Assembly (NCBI GenBank): GCA_963545585.1
Contig: CAUUKX010000033.1
Location: 1 to 20,123 of the forward strand
Reading direction: 5' to 3'
Source: W11650 sp963545585
GTDB taxonomy: Bacteria; Bacillota; Clostridia; Lachnospirales; Vallitaleaceae
DNA: 20,123 nt
Numbering within the stretch: the stretch's first letter is position 1; each line of letters opens with the position of its first letter. The translations under genes and the position numbers were made by a program. Positions 6,111-16,600 of this stretch are shown piece by piece. The notes beneath the pieces were generated by a model. It saw only the letters and a list, made by a program, of their open reading frames with translations. It had not been told where the DNA came from and ran no database searches.

Positions 6111-9100
6111 CTATCTAAAATACTCCACGCCAGCGGTAAAAAGATCCTGTCTTTTTTCACCACCGATATTTTTAAACAATCCCGCTTCATAGCGCTCGGT
6201 ATGTCCCATTTTTCCTAAAATCAAACCATCCCGGCTGAGAATCCCTTCCACTGCAAACACTGAACCGTTGGGATTATGCTCCCCTTCGCTGTAAGCAGTT
6301 CCGCCGGCATCAACGTACCGGCTGAAAATCTGGTGCTGGGCTGACAAGCGCCGAATCCATTCCGCATCTGCATAAAACCTGCCTTCCCCATGCGAAACCG
6401 CTATCGCATGCCGCTCGCCCAGTCGCAAGCCATCCGCCCACGGGCTGCTGATGCTGCAAATTTCAGTGGTTACGATTCGGGAAATATGCCGGCCAATCCG
6501 GTTATAAGTCAAAGTGGGCGAATCGGCCTCCAGTTCCCTGATTTCTCCATACGGTAAAAGGCCGGTCTTAATCAGCGCCTGAAAGCCGTTGCAAATCCCT
6601 AAAATCAAATTTTTCTTTTGCTTGACATGCTGGTTAATTACCTCTTTTAACTCCGGCTGGCTCAAAATCGCAGCAATAAACTTGCCCGCCCCATCCGGTT
6701 CATCACCAGCACTGAAGCCGCCCGCCAAGGCCAAGATTTGCGCCTGCTCAATTTTCCGGCGCAGGGCAGCAATGGAATCGGTTAACTCCTGCCGGCTGCG
6801 GTTGCGCAGCACCACCGTTTCCACTTCCGCACCGGCCTTGGTAAAAGCTTTCGCCATATCATATTCGCAGTTTGTCCCCGGAAAAACCGGAATACAAACC
6901 AGCGGTTTCATCGTTTTTCTCCGGCTGTGTGCCGTCTGCCGACCGGCTTTCAGCGGCTTTTCCGCCTGTTCCAGCGCTATTGCCGCCAGCGGCTCGCCGC
7001 AGACATGGTCTTTAAAAATACCGGCCAGTGGCTTTTGCCAAACTGCTTTTAACTCGGCTATACTTACCTTTTGCCCCTGCCAGCTGATTTCCGGCTGCGG
7101 ATGGATTTGCCCCAAAAGCCGAATCCCGGCCGCCGCTAGTTCTGCCTGCCGCACTTGCCATTCAGCCGCCGGAACTTCCAGTAAAATACTGCCGTAATCC
7201 GGCGCAAATAACTCCGGAATCACCTCTTTTAGCTGAACGCCCAGCTCATTGCCAAAGGCCATCCCGGCAATGGCCGCCGCCAAGGAACTCTCGACCATTT
7301 TCGCTGCTAAAATCATGCCTTGCCAGTTCCATTTCTGAATATTGGCAAACATTTCCTTTAAATAATTAAAATCCGGTATTTTCTGCTCTGTCAGTTTAAG
7401 CGGATAATACAGCAAGCAAGTATCGCCGCCCTTTAATTCCGGAGAAATAACCGCCCCGGACTTACCGGCACAAACGGCAAAGGTAATCAAAGTCGGCGGC
7501 ACATCCAAATCCTCAAAGCTGCCGGACATACTGTCCTTGCCACCGATGGAAGCCAGTCCCATTTGACTTTGAAAATAATAAGAACCCAACAGCGCCGCCA
7601 CCGGTTTCCCCCAGCGTTTCGGCTCCCGGCGCAGGCGCTCAAAATACTCCTGACAGGATAGCCGTAAGCACCGGTAATCCGCCCCCAGACAAACTGCCTT
7701 CGCCGCCGCCATCACCCCGGCAAAGAGGGCACCGTGGAACGGGCTCCAAACCGCCATGTCCGGGCAATAACCATGCGTCATATAGGCTACATCGTCCGTT
7801 TCGCCGGCTAAAACAGGAATTTTAAAGACCATGCCGTCTACCTTGCTGGTCTGCGTTTTTCCGCCGTAGGGAAAAAGCACCGTTCCCCGCCCGACCGTGC
7901 TGTCAAACTTTTCCGCCAAAGAAATTTGACTGCCGGTATTTAAACCGGATAATTCCGCTAAATATCTGGTTTTCAGTTCTCCGGCTTCGCCCGGCAGCAA
8001 CTCGCCCTGCTCCGTTCTGTGCCGGAAAAACTCATTTTCACCAATAGCCGGAACCAATGCGCCAATTTGACCCAAAACACCGTTACTGTCTAAAAACTTG
8101 CGGCTCAAATCCAAAATCCGGCTGCCCCGCCAATCCATACGCAGCCGCTTCTCATCATTAATCACCGCCGCCTTAACCGCTGTGATATTTTCCTCCGCCG
8201 CCCAGGCTTCTACTTTCGCCTGATCCTGCGCTTCAATCACAATCGCCATTCGCTCCTGCGACTCGGACACCGCCAGTTCCGTACCGTCCAGACCCTCATA
8301 TTTTTTCGGCAATACGTCCAAATCAATATCCAGACCGTCTGCCAGCTCGCCAATCGCTACTGCGACGCCGCCTGCGCCAAAATCGTTACAGCGTTTGATG
8401 CAGCGGGCAAACTCCGGCCGCCGAAACAAGCGCTGTAATTTTCGCTCTTCCGGGGCATTTCCCTTCTGCACCTCGGCTCCGGCCGTATCAATTGATTCGG
8501 TACTATGCGCCTTGGAAGAACCGGTTGCACCGCCGACGCCATCCCGGCCAGTTGCGCCGCCCAGCACCATAACGATATCCCCCGGCTGCGGCTGCAAGCG
8601 GCGGACATTTTTTTCCGGGACAGCGGCAATCACTGCTCCCAGTTCCATCCGCTTGGCTTTAAAACCCGGATGATAATACTCTCTGACCTCGCCAGTCGCC
8701 AGCCCGATTTGATTGCCATAGCTGCTGTACCCATCCGCCGCTTCCACCGTAATCTTTCTTTGCGGAAGCTTGCCCGCCAGCGTTTGCTCCATGCTCTCGG
8801 TAGGATCGGCCGCTCCCGTTATTCTCATCCCGCCAAACACATAGGCCCGCCCCGACAACGGATCGCGGATTGCCCCGCCCAAGCAGGTAGCCGCTCCGCC
8901 AAACGGCTCAATTTCGGTCGGATGGTTATGCGTTTCATTTTTAAATTGCAGTAAATAATCTTCCGTTTCGGTTTGACCGTCAGCCATTTGACAACTGACC
9001 GGAATCTTAATCGAACAGGCGTTAATCTCCTCCGATTCGTCCAAATCCGGCAGCAGACCCCTCGCTTTCATTTCTTTCATGCCCAGCGTTGCCATGTCCA

Positions 9101-9914
9101 TCAGCGTTTGCGGCTTATCTGGTGCATATTTGACCTTATTTTCCCGGTAAAGGCGATAGGCCGCCTGCTTAACTGGCAGATAATCGTCCGGTTCCCAGTC
9201 AATTTCCGTCAGCACCGTGGCAAAGGTAGTATGGCGACAGTGATCCGACCAATAGGCGTCAATCACTTTTAATTCCGTGACACTGGGGTCTCGGCCTTCC
9301 TTTTGAAAATATTGCTGGCAAAACAGCAAGTCTTCTTCCGTCATCGCAAACCCGGACTGAGCGTAAAAACCTTTTATTTCCTCAGCGGAAAGCTGGGTAA
9401 AGCCGTGATAATATTTAATGTCTTCCGGCCGCCCCAAATCATTTTGCAGATTCTCCGGCTTAGCCAGCGGAACTTCATGCGAGTCGACTTCATTAATCAA
9501 ATAGGCCTTCATTTGCTCTATTTCCTGATTGGAAAAATCACCGGTCAAACCAATTATTTTTTTGCAGCGCAGCACACATTTTTTACCGGTTACCGCCAAT
9601 ATGCACTGGACAGCCGAATCTGCCCGCTGATCAAATTGACCGGGTAAATATTCATAAGCAAAATACCGGGTACTCACCTGCATCGGCAGCTCTTCCCCGC
9701 CCAGCCGGTCGGTATTGACCTCTGACAAGACCTTCTTTAACACCTCCGCCCATTCTTCCTCGGAAAAATCGGCTTCCATATCATAGCAGTTCCATAAATC
9801 GACCGCTTTTAATTTACCGGCAGCAAAAGAAAACATTCCTTTCAGTTCGTCTGAAATCGAATGTTTTTCCTCTGTAAAGGTTTCCTGCTTCTGCACTAAA
9901 AATCGCTTGACCAC
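6111..9914 (-). CDS. purL: Phosphoribosylformylglycinamidine synthase, single-chain
   Basis: PurL converts FGAR to FGAM with glutamine and ATP, step 4. The 1267 residues cover the whole reaction in one chain, replacing the separate PurS, PurQ and small PurL of Bacillus. The order is an N-terminal PurS-like part (about 1-165), a linker ending in the conserved YWSDHCRHTTF (221-231), two AIR-synthetase-like halves (LQFKNETHNHPTEIEPFGGA is in the first), and a class I glutamine amidotransferase domain from about 1002. The glutaminase residues are Cys1108 in GICNGF, with His1238 and Glu1240 in GHTER. The start is GTG at 9914; AAGGAGG lies 11 nt upstream and no in-frame ATG competes. It is the first gene of the cluster, behind its own promoter. 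Confidence 0.97.
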   Translation of the reverse strand: MVKRFLVQKQETFTEEKHSISDELKGMFSFAAGKLKAVDLWNCYDMEADFSEEEWAEVLKKVLSEVNTDRLGGEELPMQVSTRYFAYEYLPGQFDQRADSAVQCILAVTGKKCVLRCKKIIGLTGDFSNQEIEQMKAYLINEVDSHEVPLAKPENLQNDLGRPEDIKYYHGFTQLSAEEIKGFYAQSGFAMTEEDLLFCQQYFQKEGRDPSVTELKVIDAYWSDHCRHTTFATVLTEIDWEPDDYLPVKQAAYRLYRENKVKYAPDKPQTLMDMATLGMKEMKARGLLPDLDESEEINACSIKIPVSCQMADGQTETEDYLLQFKNETHNHPTEIEPFGGAATCLGGAIRDPLSGRAYVFGGMRITGAADPTESMEQTLAGKLPQRKITVEAADGYSSYGNQIGLATGEVREYYHPGFKAKRMELGAVIAAVPEKNVRRLQPQPGDIVMVLGGATGRDGVGGATGSSKAHSTESIDTAGAEVQKGNAPEERKLQRLFRRPEFARCIKRCNDFGAGGVAVAIGELADGLDIDLDVLPKKYEGLDGTELAVSESQERMAIVIEAQDQAKVEAWAAEENITAVKAAVINDEKRLRMDWRGSRILDLSRKFLDSNGVLGQIGALVPAIGENEFFRHRTEQGELLPGEAGELKTRYLAELSGLNTGSQISLAEKFDSTVGRGTVLFPYGGKTQTSKVDGMVFKIPVLAGETDDVAYMTHGYCPDMAVWSPFHGALFAGVMAAAKAVCLGADYRCLRLSCQEYFERLRREPKRWGKPVAALLGSYYFQSQMGLASIGGKDSMSGSFEDLDVPPTLITFAVCAGKSGAVISPELKGGDTCLLYYPLKLTEQKIPDFNYLKEMFANIQKWNWQGMILAAKMVESSLAAAIAGMAFGNELGVQLKEVIPELFAPDYGSILLEVPAAEWQVRQAELAAAGIRLLGQIHPQPEISWQGQKVSIAELKAVWQKPLAGIFKDHVCGEPLAAIALEQAEKPLKAGRQTAHSRRKTMKPLVCIPVFPGTNCEYDMAKAFTKAGAEVETVVLRNRSRQELTDSIAALRRKIEQAQILALAGGFSAGDEPDGAGKFIAAILSQPELKEVINQHVKQKKNLILGICNGFQALIKTGLLPYGEIRELEADSPTLTYNRIGRHISRIVTTEICSISSPWADGLRLGERHAIAVSHGEGRFYADAEWIRRLSAQHQIFSRYVDAGGTAYSEGEHNPNGSVFAVEGILSRDGLILGKMGHTERYEAGLFKNIGGEKRQDLFTAGVEYFR

Positions 9915-9925
9915 GGCTTGCTCGT

Positions 9926-9932
9926 CCTCCTT
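9926..9932 (-). promoter_or_regulatory. Ribosome binding site of purL (AAGGAGG)
   Basis: A consensus AAGGAGG sits 11 bases before the GTG at 9914. The spacing is a little long, but no other start codon lies closer, so it supports the GTG start. Confidence 0.75.
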
Positions 9933-9959
9933 GCTTGAGATAGATGGTTTGTTTTTTCT

Positions 9960-9988
9960 ATCATACCATCAAGGGCAGTCTGCGTCAA
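9960..9988 (-). promoter_or_regulatory. Sigma-A promoter of the pur cluster
   Basis: On the minus strand the -35 box TTGACG (9988-9983) and the -10 box TATGAT (9965-9960) are 17 bp apart, with a TGG just before the -10 that gives an extended -10 element. Transcription should start near 9953, giving a leader of only about 40 nt. That leaves no room for a purine riboswitch between promoter and purL. Confidence 0.85.
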
Positions 9989-10023
9989 TGGATTTTCTGA
10001 ATGTTTTTTTGTATTTTAATAAA

Positions 10024-10035
10024 ATTGTTCGGAAA
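10024..10035 (-). promoter_or_regulatory. Possible PurBox-like site upstream of the pur promoter
   Basis: TTTCCGAACAAT on the minus strand matches the Bacillus PurR box AWWWCGAACWWT at 10 of 12 positions, with the CGAAC core intact, about 36 bp upstream of the -35 box. The expected inverted second box 16-17 bp away is not convincing (AACATTCAGAAA at best). It may be chance; no purR is visible. Confidence 0.2.
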
Positions 10036-10044
10036 TTTATTTCT

Positions 10045-10094
10045 AAAACAAAAAGCTGCTGGTAATTTGCTGGAAACAAATTACCGGCAGCTTT
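10045..10094 (-). terminator. Intrinsic terminator after rpoC
   Basis: Directly after the rpoC stop the minus strand forms an 18-bp stem with one mismatch (arms 10094-10077 and 10069-10052) around a 7-nt loop, followed by TTTTTGTTTT. It should end rpoBC transcription before the pur promoter 60 bp downstream. Confidence 0.93.
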
Positions 10095-10100
10095 ACCGCC

Positions 10101-13100
10101 TTATTCCGTTATTTCTTCCTCCACTGGTGTCTGCGCCTGCTCTTGATCAGCGCCGACAATCTCAACATTACGATAAATCCCCATGCCTGTTCCGGCCGGA
10201 ATCAGCTTACCTAAGATAACATTTTCCTTTAAGCCAATCAGCGGATCAACTTTGCCGAAAATAGCAGCCTCCGTCAAAACTTTGGTCGTTTCTTGGAAGG
10301 ATGCCGCTGACAGGAACGATTTGGTAGCCAGCGAAGCCTTGGTAATACCCAGCAGTACCTGCGTACCGGTGGCTTCTTCTAAGCCCTGCTCCCGCATTTG
10401 CTGATTGACGTTTTCAAACTCCAAACGATCTGCTAAAACACCCGGCAGCAAATCGGTATCACCGTTGTCCTCAATCTTAACCTTCTTCAGCATTTGCCGA
10501 ACAATTACCTCAATGTGCTTATCATTGATTTCTACACCCTGCTGACGGTACACTCTCTGTACTTCCTGCAACATATAGTCCTCTACCGCCGCACTGTTCT
10601 TAATTTTCAAGATATCATGCGGATTGACACTACCCTCAGTCAATTCGTCGCCAGCTTCAATGATTTGGCCATCCTCAACCTTGATTCGCGAACCGTAAGG
10701 AATCAAATAAGCCTTACTGCTGCCGGTTTCATCATTAGTAACGATGACCTCCCGCTTTTTCTTGTTGTCACTGACCGTAACCCGACCGGAAAACTCGGAT
10801 AAAATCGCCAGTCCCTTTGGCTTACGGGCTTCAAACAGTTCCTCAACACGCGGCAAACCTTGGGTAATATCTTCCGCCGTAGCAATACCGCCACTGTGGA
10901 AATTCCGCATCGTCAGCTGCGTACCCGGCTCACCGATAGACTGCGCTGCAATGATACCAACCGCTTCGCCGACCTGCACCGGTCGGCCGGTCGCCATATC
11001 AGCGCCATAACATTTCGCACAAACACCAATCTTGGAGCGGCAGGTCAAAGCGGTCCGAATCTTTACCTCGGTAATGCCGGCAGCAATAATCTTGCGAGCC
11101 TGGCGGGGATTAATCATCGTGTCAGCCGGTACAATCAGCTTGCCCGTTTCCGGATGCTTAATCTCTTCAACTGACCAGCGGCCGGTGATTCTTTCCTCTA
11201 AGGATTCAATCACTTCCTTGCTGTCCATGAATGCCTTGACCTTTAAGCCGACAACTTCCTCGCCGCCTTCGCAGCAGTCTAATTCCCGGATGATTAAATC
11301 CTGTGAAACATCAACCAAACGTCTGGTTAAATAACCGGAGTCGGCCGTTCTCAGTGCGATATCGGCCAAACCTTTTCTGGCTCCGTGGGCGGAAATAAAG
11401 TATTCCAAAACATCCAAGCCCTCCCGGAAGTTCGACTTAATCGGCAGCTCAATCGTCCGGCCCTGTGTATCGGCCATCAAACCACGCATACCGACTAACT
11501 GCTTAATCTGGTTATTGGAACCACGGGCACCCGAGTCAGCCATCATAAAGATGTTATTATATTTTCCTAAGTTTTTAAGCAAAGCCTCTGTCAGCTGATC
11601 ATCCGCACCCTTCCAGGTTTGAATGGTCTTTAAGTACCGTTCATCTTCGGTCATCATACCGCGACGGAACTGCTTGGATACGGTTTCAATCGTATCTTCC
11701 GCCTGCTTTAAGATTTCGCCCTTGTTTTCCGGCACTTCCATGTCGGACAGGGCAACCGTAATTGCGCCTTTGGTTGAATATTTAAAGCCTAAATGCTTAA
11801 TATTATCCAGCACTTCCGAAGTCTTGGTTGAACCGTGAATATCAATGCATCGGTACAAAATTTCTTTCAGCTGCTTTTTACCAACTAAATAATCAATTTC
11901 AAACAGCAGTTCCGAGCCAGCTGCTTCTCGGTCAACAAAGCCCAAGTCCTGCGGGATAATCTCATTAAAAATAATCCGGCCGGGTGTCGTTTCCACGATG
12001 GTCGAAAGCTTTTGACTGTTAATCTCCTTGCTTCTTCTGACTTTAATCTTGGAATGGAGAGATAAAATCCCGTTATCATAGGCTAACAGCGCCTCATTTT
12101 CATCAGTATAGGCATTGCCCTCGCCCGGCTCGCCGTCCTTTTGCAGTGTCAGGTAATAAATACCCAAAACTACGTCCTGCGACGGTACGCAGACCGGTCC
12201 GCCGTCAGACGGCTTCAGCAGGTTGTTCGGCGACAGCAGCAAGAAACGGCACTCCGCCTGTGCTTCTTCCGAAAGCGGCAAGTGCACCGCCATTTGGTCA
12301 CCGTCAAAGTCAGCATTAAAAGCGGTACAAACCAGCGGGTGCAGCCGAATCGCCTTGCCTTCCACCAGTACCGGCTCAAACGCCTGAATACCGAGCCGGT
12401 GCAATGTCGGTGCTCGGTTAAGCATAACCGGATGCTCACTGATTACCTCTTCCAGCACATCAAACACATAGGGATCCAAGCGATCCACCATTTTTTTAGC
12501 TGACTTAATATTATGCGCCATTTCGTCCTCGACCAAACGTTTCATAATAAAGGGCTTAAATAATTCTATTGCCATTTTCTTGGGCAGACCGCATTGATAA
12601 ATTTTTAACTCTGGTCCGACTACGATAACCGACCGACCCGAATAGTCAACCCGCTTACCCAAAAGATTCTGCCGGAAACGCCCCTGCTTTCCTTTCAGCA
12701 TATCGGACAGGGACTTTAACGGACGATTGCCCGGCCCGGTCACCGGACGTCCCCGGCGGCCATTGTCAATCAGGGCATCCACTGCTTCCTGCAACATTCT
12801 TTTTTCATTGCGGATAATAATTTCCGGCGCCTTAATCTCCATCAGGCGGCTAAGACGATTGTTCCGGTTAATCACCCGCCGATACAAATCATTCAAATCG
12901 GAAGTGGCAAAGCGGCCGCCGTCTAACTGTACCATTGGCCGCAAATCCGGCGGAATAACCGGAATATGGGTCAAAATCATCCATTCCGGCCGATTCTCCG
13001 AGCTGCGGAAAGCTTCCACTACTTCCAGCCGCTTAATAATTCTGGCCTTCTTTTGACCCTTGGTATCGCGCAGCGCCTGCTTTAATTCCTTGCTTTCTTT

Positions 13101-13664
13101 TTCCAAATCAATCGCTGTTAAAATCTCCTGAATCGCCTCAGCACCCAGACCCACCCGGAAAGCATCGCCGTAGCGCTCCAGCGCTTCGTGATAATCCCGG
13201 TCAGACAGCACCTGCTTATAGCGCAAATCGGTTTCGCCCGGGTCTAAAACAATATACGAGGCAAAATACAGCACCTTTTCCAGTTTTTTCGGTGAAATAT
13301 CCAAAATCAAGCCCATCCGGCTGGGAATCCCCTTGAAATACCAAATATGAGATACCGGTGCTGCCAGTTTGATATGACCCATCCGTTCCCGGCGAACCTT
13401 GGCCTTAGTTACTTCCACTCCGCATTTATCACAAATCACGCCCTTATGCCGGTTTTTCTTGTACTTACCGCAATGGCATTCCCAGTCCTTACTCGGCCCA
13501 AAAATCCGCTCGCAGAATAAACCATCGACTTCCGGCTTCAAAGTACGATAATTGATGGTTTCCGGTTTTGTTACCTCGCCTCTTGACCACTCAAGAATCC
13601 GTTCCGGAGACGCCAGTCCAATTTTAATCGCATCAAAATTAACCGTTTGTTGTTCTTTCGGCAT
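10101..13664 (-). CDS. rpoC: DNA-directed RNA polymerase subunit beta'
   Basis: The 1187-residue protein is the catalytic beta' subunit. The N-terminal zinc ribbon has Cys63, Cys65, Cys78 and Cys81. The active-site Mg-binding motif NADFDGD is at 450-456 and is preceded by the rudder/lid region with LLGKRVDYSGRSVIVVGP. The second zinc site includes CRSKIGVCAKC, followed by the trigger-loop region (GEPGTQLTMRNFHSGG). No large insertion of the E. coli SI3 type is evident, as expected for Firmicutes. It starts at 13664 with GGAAGGAG nine bases upstream and follows rpoB after 23 nt, so the pair is one transcription unit. The C-terminus is short and acidic (EEEITE). A strong terminator follows the stop. 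Confidence 0.99.
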   Translation of the reverse strand: MPKEQQTVNFDAIKIGLASPERILEWSRGEVTKPETINYRTLKPEVDGLFCERIFGPSKDWECHCGKYKKNRHKGVICDKCGVEVTKAKVRRERMGHIKLAAPVSHIWYFKGIPSRMGLILDISPKKLEKVLYFASYIVLDPGETDLRYKQVLSDRDYHEALERYGDAFRVGLGAEAIQEILTAIDLEKESKELKQALRDTKGQKKARIIKRLEVVEAFRSSENRPEWMILTHIPVIPPDLRPMVQLDGGRFATSDLNDLYRRVINRNNRLSRLMEIKAPEIIIRNEKRMLQEAVDALIDNGRRGRPVTGPGNRPLKSLSDMLKGKQGRFRQNLLGKRVDYSGRSVIVVGPELKIYQCGLPKKMAIELFKPFIMKRLVEDEMAHNIKSAKKMVDRLDPYVFDVLEEVISEHPVMLNRAPTLHRLGIQAFEPVLVEGKAIRLHPLVCTAFNADFDGDQMAVHLPLSEEAQAECRFLLLSPNNLLKPSDGGPVCVPSQDVVLGIYYLTLQKDGEPGEGNAYTDENEALLAYDNGILSLHSKIKVRRSKEINSQKLSTIVETTPGRIIFNEIIPQDLGFVDREAAGSELLFEIDYLVGKKQLKEILYRCIDIHGSTKTSEVLDNIKHLGFKYSTKGAITVALSDMEVPENKGEILKQAEDTIETVSKQFRRGMMTEDERYLKTIQTWKGADDQLTEALLKNLGKYNNIFMMADSGARGSNNQIKQLVGMRGLMADTQGRTIELPIKSNFREGLDVLEYFISAHGARKGLADIALRTADSGYLTRRLVDVSQDLIIRELDCCEGGEEVVGLKVKAFMDSKEVIESLEERITGRWSVEEIKHPETGKLIVPADTMINPRQARKIIAAGITEVKIRTALTCRSKIGVCAKCYGADMATGRPVQVGEAVGIIAAQSIGEPGTQLTMRNFHSGGIATAEDITQGLPRVEELFEARKPKGLAILSEFSGRVTVSDNKKKREVIVTNDETGSSKAYLIPYGSRIKVEDGQIIEAGDELTEGSVNPHDILKIKNSAAVEDYMLQEVQRVYRQQGVEINDKHIEVIVRQMLKKVKIEDNGDTDLLPGVLADRLEFENVNQQMREQGLEEATGTQVLLGITKASLATKSFLSAASFQETTKVLTEAAIFGKVDPLIGLKENVILGKLIPAGTGMGIYRNVEIVGADQEQAQTPVEEEITE

Positions 13665-13687
13665 ATTATCTGACTCCTTCCGCCGGC

Positions 13688-16600
13688 TTAATTATCAAAA
13701 TCGTCTTCCTCACCGATAATAAAGCTGTCTTCCAAATTAATATCATCATAATCATCATCTAAAGCTTCATTGGCATCAATCTCGTCAATCTCGCTGTAAT
13801 CAAAGCTGTCATTGGCATCATCCAGCGGATCCAGCCGATAATCACCCAATTCAAAATCAACACCGTCGTCATAGTCGTCTTCCTTCAGCTCGACTACCGT
13901 ATCACCGGTTAAGACATTCACATCCAGCGCCAGCGACTGCAATTCCTTGAGCAGCACCTTAAACGATTCGGGAATGCCCGGTTCGGGAATATTTTCACCC
14001 TTGATAATCGCCTCATAGGTTTTAACCCGGCCGACCACATCATCGGACTTCATGGTCAAAATTTCCTGCAAGGTATAGGCTGCACCGTAAGCCTCCAGCG
14101 CCCAAACTTCCATTTCACCGAAACGCTGTCCGCCAAATTGAGCTTTACCGCCCAGCGGCTGCTGCGTTACCAGCGAATAGGGACCCGTTGACCGGGCATG
14201 GATCTTATCGTCAACCAAATGGTGAAGCTTCAAATAATGCATATAGCCAACCGTAACTTCGGCATCAAAATACTCGCCGGTACGGCCATCTCTAAGCGGA
14301 ATCTTACCGGAACGCGGAATCTTTACTCCCTTCCATTCCTCGCGATGTGCCCGATTAGTCGACAGATATTCAAACACTTCCTTGTCCAAAGTGGTCTTCC
14401 ACTTCTTCTCAAAATCCTTAAACTCCATATTGACATAGTCATTTGCCATGTCCAGCGTATCCATGATATCTTCTTCATTGGCACCATCAAATACCGGTGT
14501 GGCAATCTTAAAGCCCAAAGCCTTGGCTGCTAAACCCAAATGCACTTCCAAAATCTGACCGATATTCATACGGGAAGGCACACCCATCGGGTTTAAAACG
14601 ATATCCAGCGGCCGTCCGTTCGGTAAAAACGGCATATCTTCCTGCGGCAGAACTCTGGACACAACGCCCTTATTGCCGTGACGGCCAGCCATTTTATCTC
14701 CGACCGAAATCTTTCTTTTCTGGGCAATATACACCCGCACCGCCTGATTGACACCGGGTGACAAATCATCCCCATTTTCTCTGGTAAAAATATGCACGTC
14801 AACAATAGTTCCCTCTTGACCATGCGGTACTTTAAGGGAAGTATCCCGGACTTCTCTGGCTTTTTCTCCGAAAATTGCCCTGAGCAGCCGCTCCTCGGCC
14901 GTCAGCTCCGTTTCGCCCTTGGGCGTTACCTTGCCGACCAAAATATCACCGGAACGCACTTCTGCACCAATCCGGATAATTCCTCTTTCATCTAAGTCCT
15001 TCAGCGCTTCCTCGCCTACGCCCGGAATATCTCTGGTGATTTCTTCCGGCCCCAGCTTGGTATCTCTGGCTTCCGATTCATGTTCCTCAATATGAATCGA
15101 CGTATAAACATCGTCCCGAACCAAGTTTTCATTGAGCAGGATCGCATCCTCGTAGTTATAGCCCTCCCATGACATAAAGCCAATCAGCGGGTTCTTGCCA
15201 AGCGCAATCTCACCGCCCTGTGTCGAAGAGCCGTCGGCAATAACCTCGCCCTTTACAACTTCCTGTCCCTTTTTCACAATCGGCCTTTGATTCATGCAAG
15301 TACCCTGATTGGAGCGGACAAATTTCTGCAAACGATGCGAAACCTTCTTGCCGCCGCCAGTCCTGACAATGATTTCCGTAGCGGAAACCTTATCAATCAC
15401 GCCATCTTCCTTAGCTAATACCACGATACCGGAGTCAACTGCCGCTTTATGCTCAATTCCCGTGCCGACAATCGGCGATTCGGTTGACAGCAGCGGAACT
15501 GCCTGCCGCTGCATGTTAGAACCCATCAGCGCCCGGTTGGCATCGTCATTTTCCAAGAACGGAATCATCGATGTTGCCACCGAAAAGACCTGCTTGGGCG
15601 AAACGTCCATCAAGTCAACCTTGGTCGCATCCATTTCAATAATCTGCTCTGCGAACCGACCGGTTACGTATTTATTAATAAACTCGCCCTTTTCCGTCAG
15701 CGGCTCGTTTGCCTGCGCAATTCGGTACTTATCTTCTTCATCAGCCGTAAAATATTCAACCTGCTCAGTAACAATCGGTTTGCCGCTGCTTTTGTCAATC
15801 AGCCGATAAGGCGATTCAATAAAGCCGTATTCGTTAATCCGGGCATAAGTCGCAAGCGAGTTAATCAGACCGATGTTCGGACCTTCCGGCGTTTCAATCG
15901 GGCACATTCTGCCATAGTGCGAATAGTGAACGTCCCGCACCTCAAAGCCGGCTCTGTCTCTGGATAAACCACCGGGACCGAGTGCCGACAAACGTCTTTT
16001 GTGGGTCAGCTCACCCAGCGGATTGGTTTGATCCATAAACTGCGACAGCTGCGAACTGCCGAAAAACTCTTTAATTGCCGCCGAAACCGGCCGAATGTTA
16101 ATCAGCGACTGGGCGGAAACCGTTTCCGTATCCTGCACTGTCATTCGCTCCCGAATCACTCTTTCCATCCGAGAAAGACCAATCCGAAACTGATTCTGCA
16201 ACAGCTCACCCACCGCCCGAATCCGGCGGTTGCCTAAGTGGTCGATATCATCTTTAGTACCGATATGATATTCCAAATGCATATTATAGTTGATGGAAGC
16301 AAAAATATCTTCCTTGGTAATATGCTTGGGAATTAAATGGGCAACATTCTTTTTAATCTGGGTGATTAATTCTTCCCCCGAATATTCTTCCATTAAATCC
16401 ATTAAAGCCGGGTAATATACTCTTTCATAAATTCCGGCAGCTTTGGCATCAATATCAACATATTGATTGATATTGACAAACAAATTGCTTAACACCTTAA
16501 CTTTGCGGTTTTCAGCCGTTACATAAACCGCATGAATCGCCAAATCCTGGAGTTCCTTAGCCAGCTCCGTCGTAATTTCAGTGCCCGCTTCAGCCACGAT

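Noticed and set aside
8505..8954. A 149-codon open frame on the + strand inside purL.
   Set aside because: It is antisense to a conserved part of purL; no start signal or recognisable protein feature.
9915..10044. A purine riboswitch before purL.
   Set aside because: The leader predicted from the promoter is about 40 nt and shows no purine aptamer core.
15309..15809. A 166-codon open frame on the + strand inside rpoB.
   Set aside because: It is antisense to conserved rpoB sequence and shows no independent coding evidence.
16000..16075. Rifampicin resistance changes in RpoB.
   Set aside because: The positions equivalent to E. coli D516, H526 and S531 are the sensitive-type residues; the other differences look like normal Clostridia variation.
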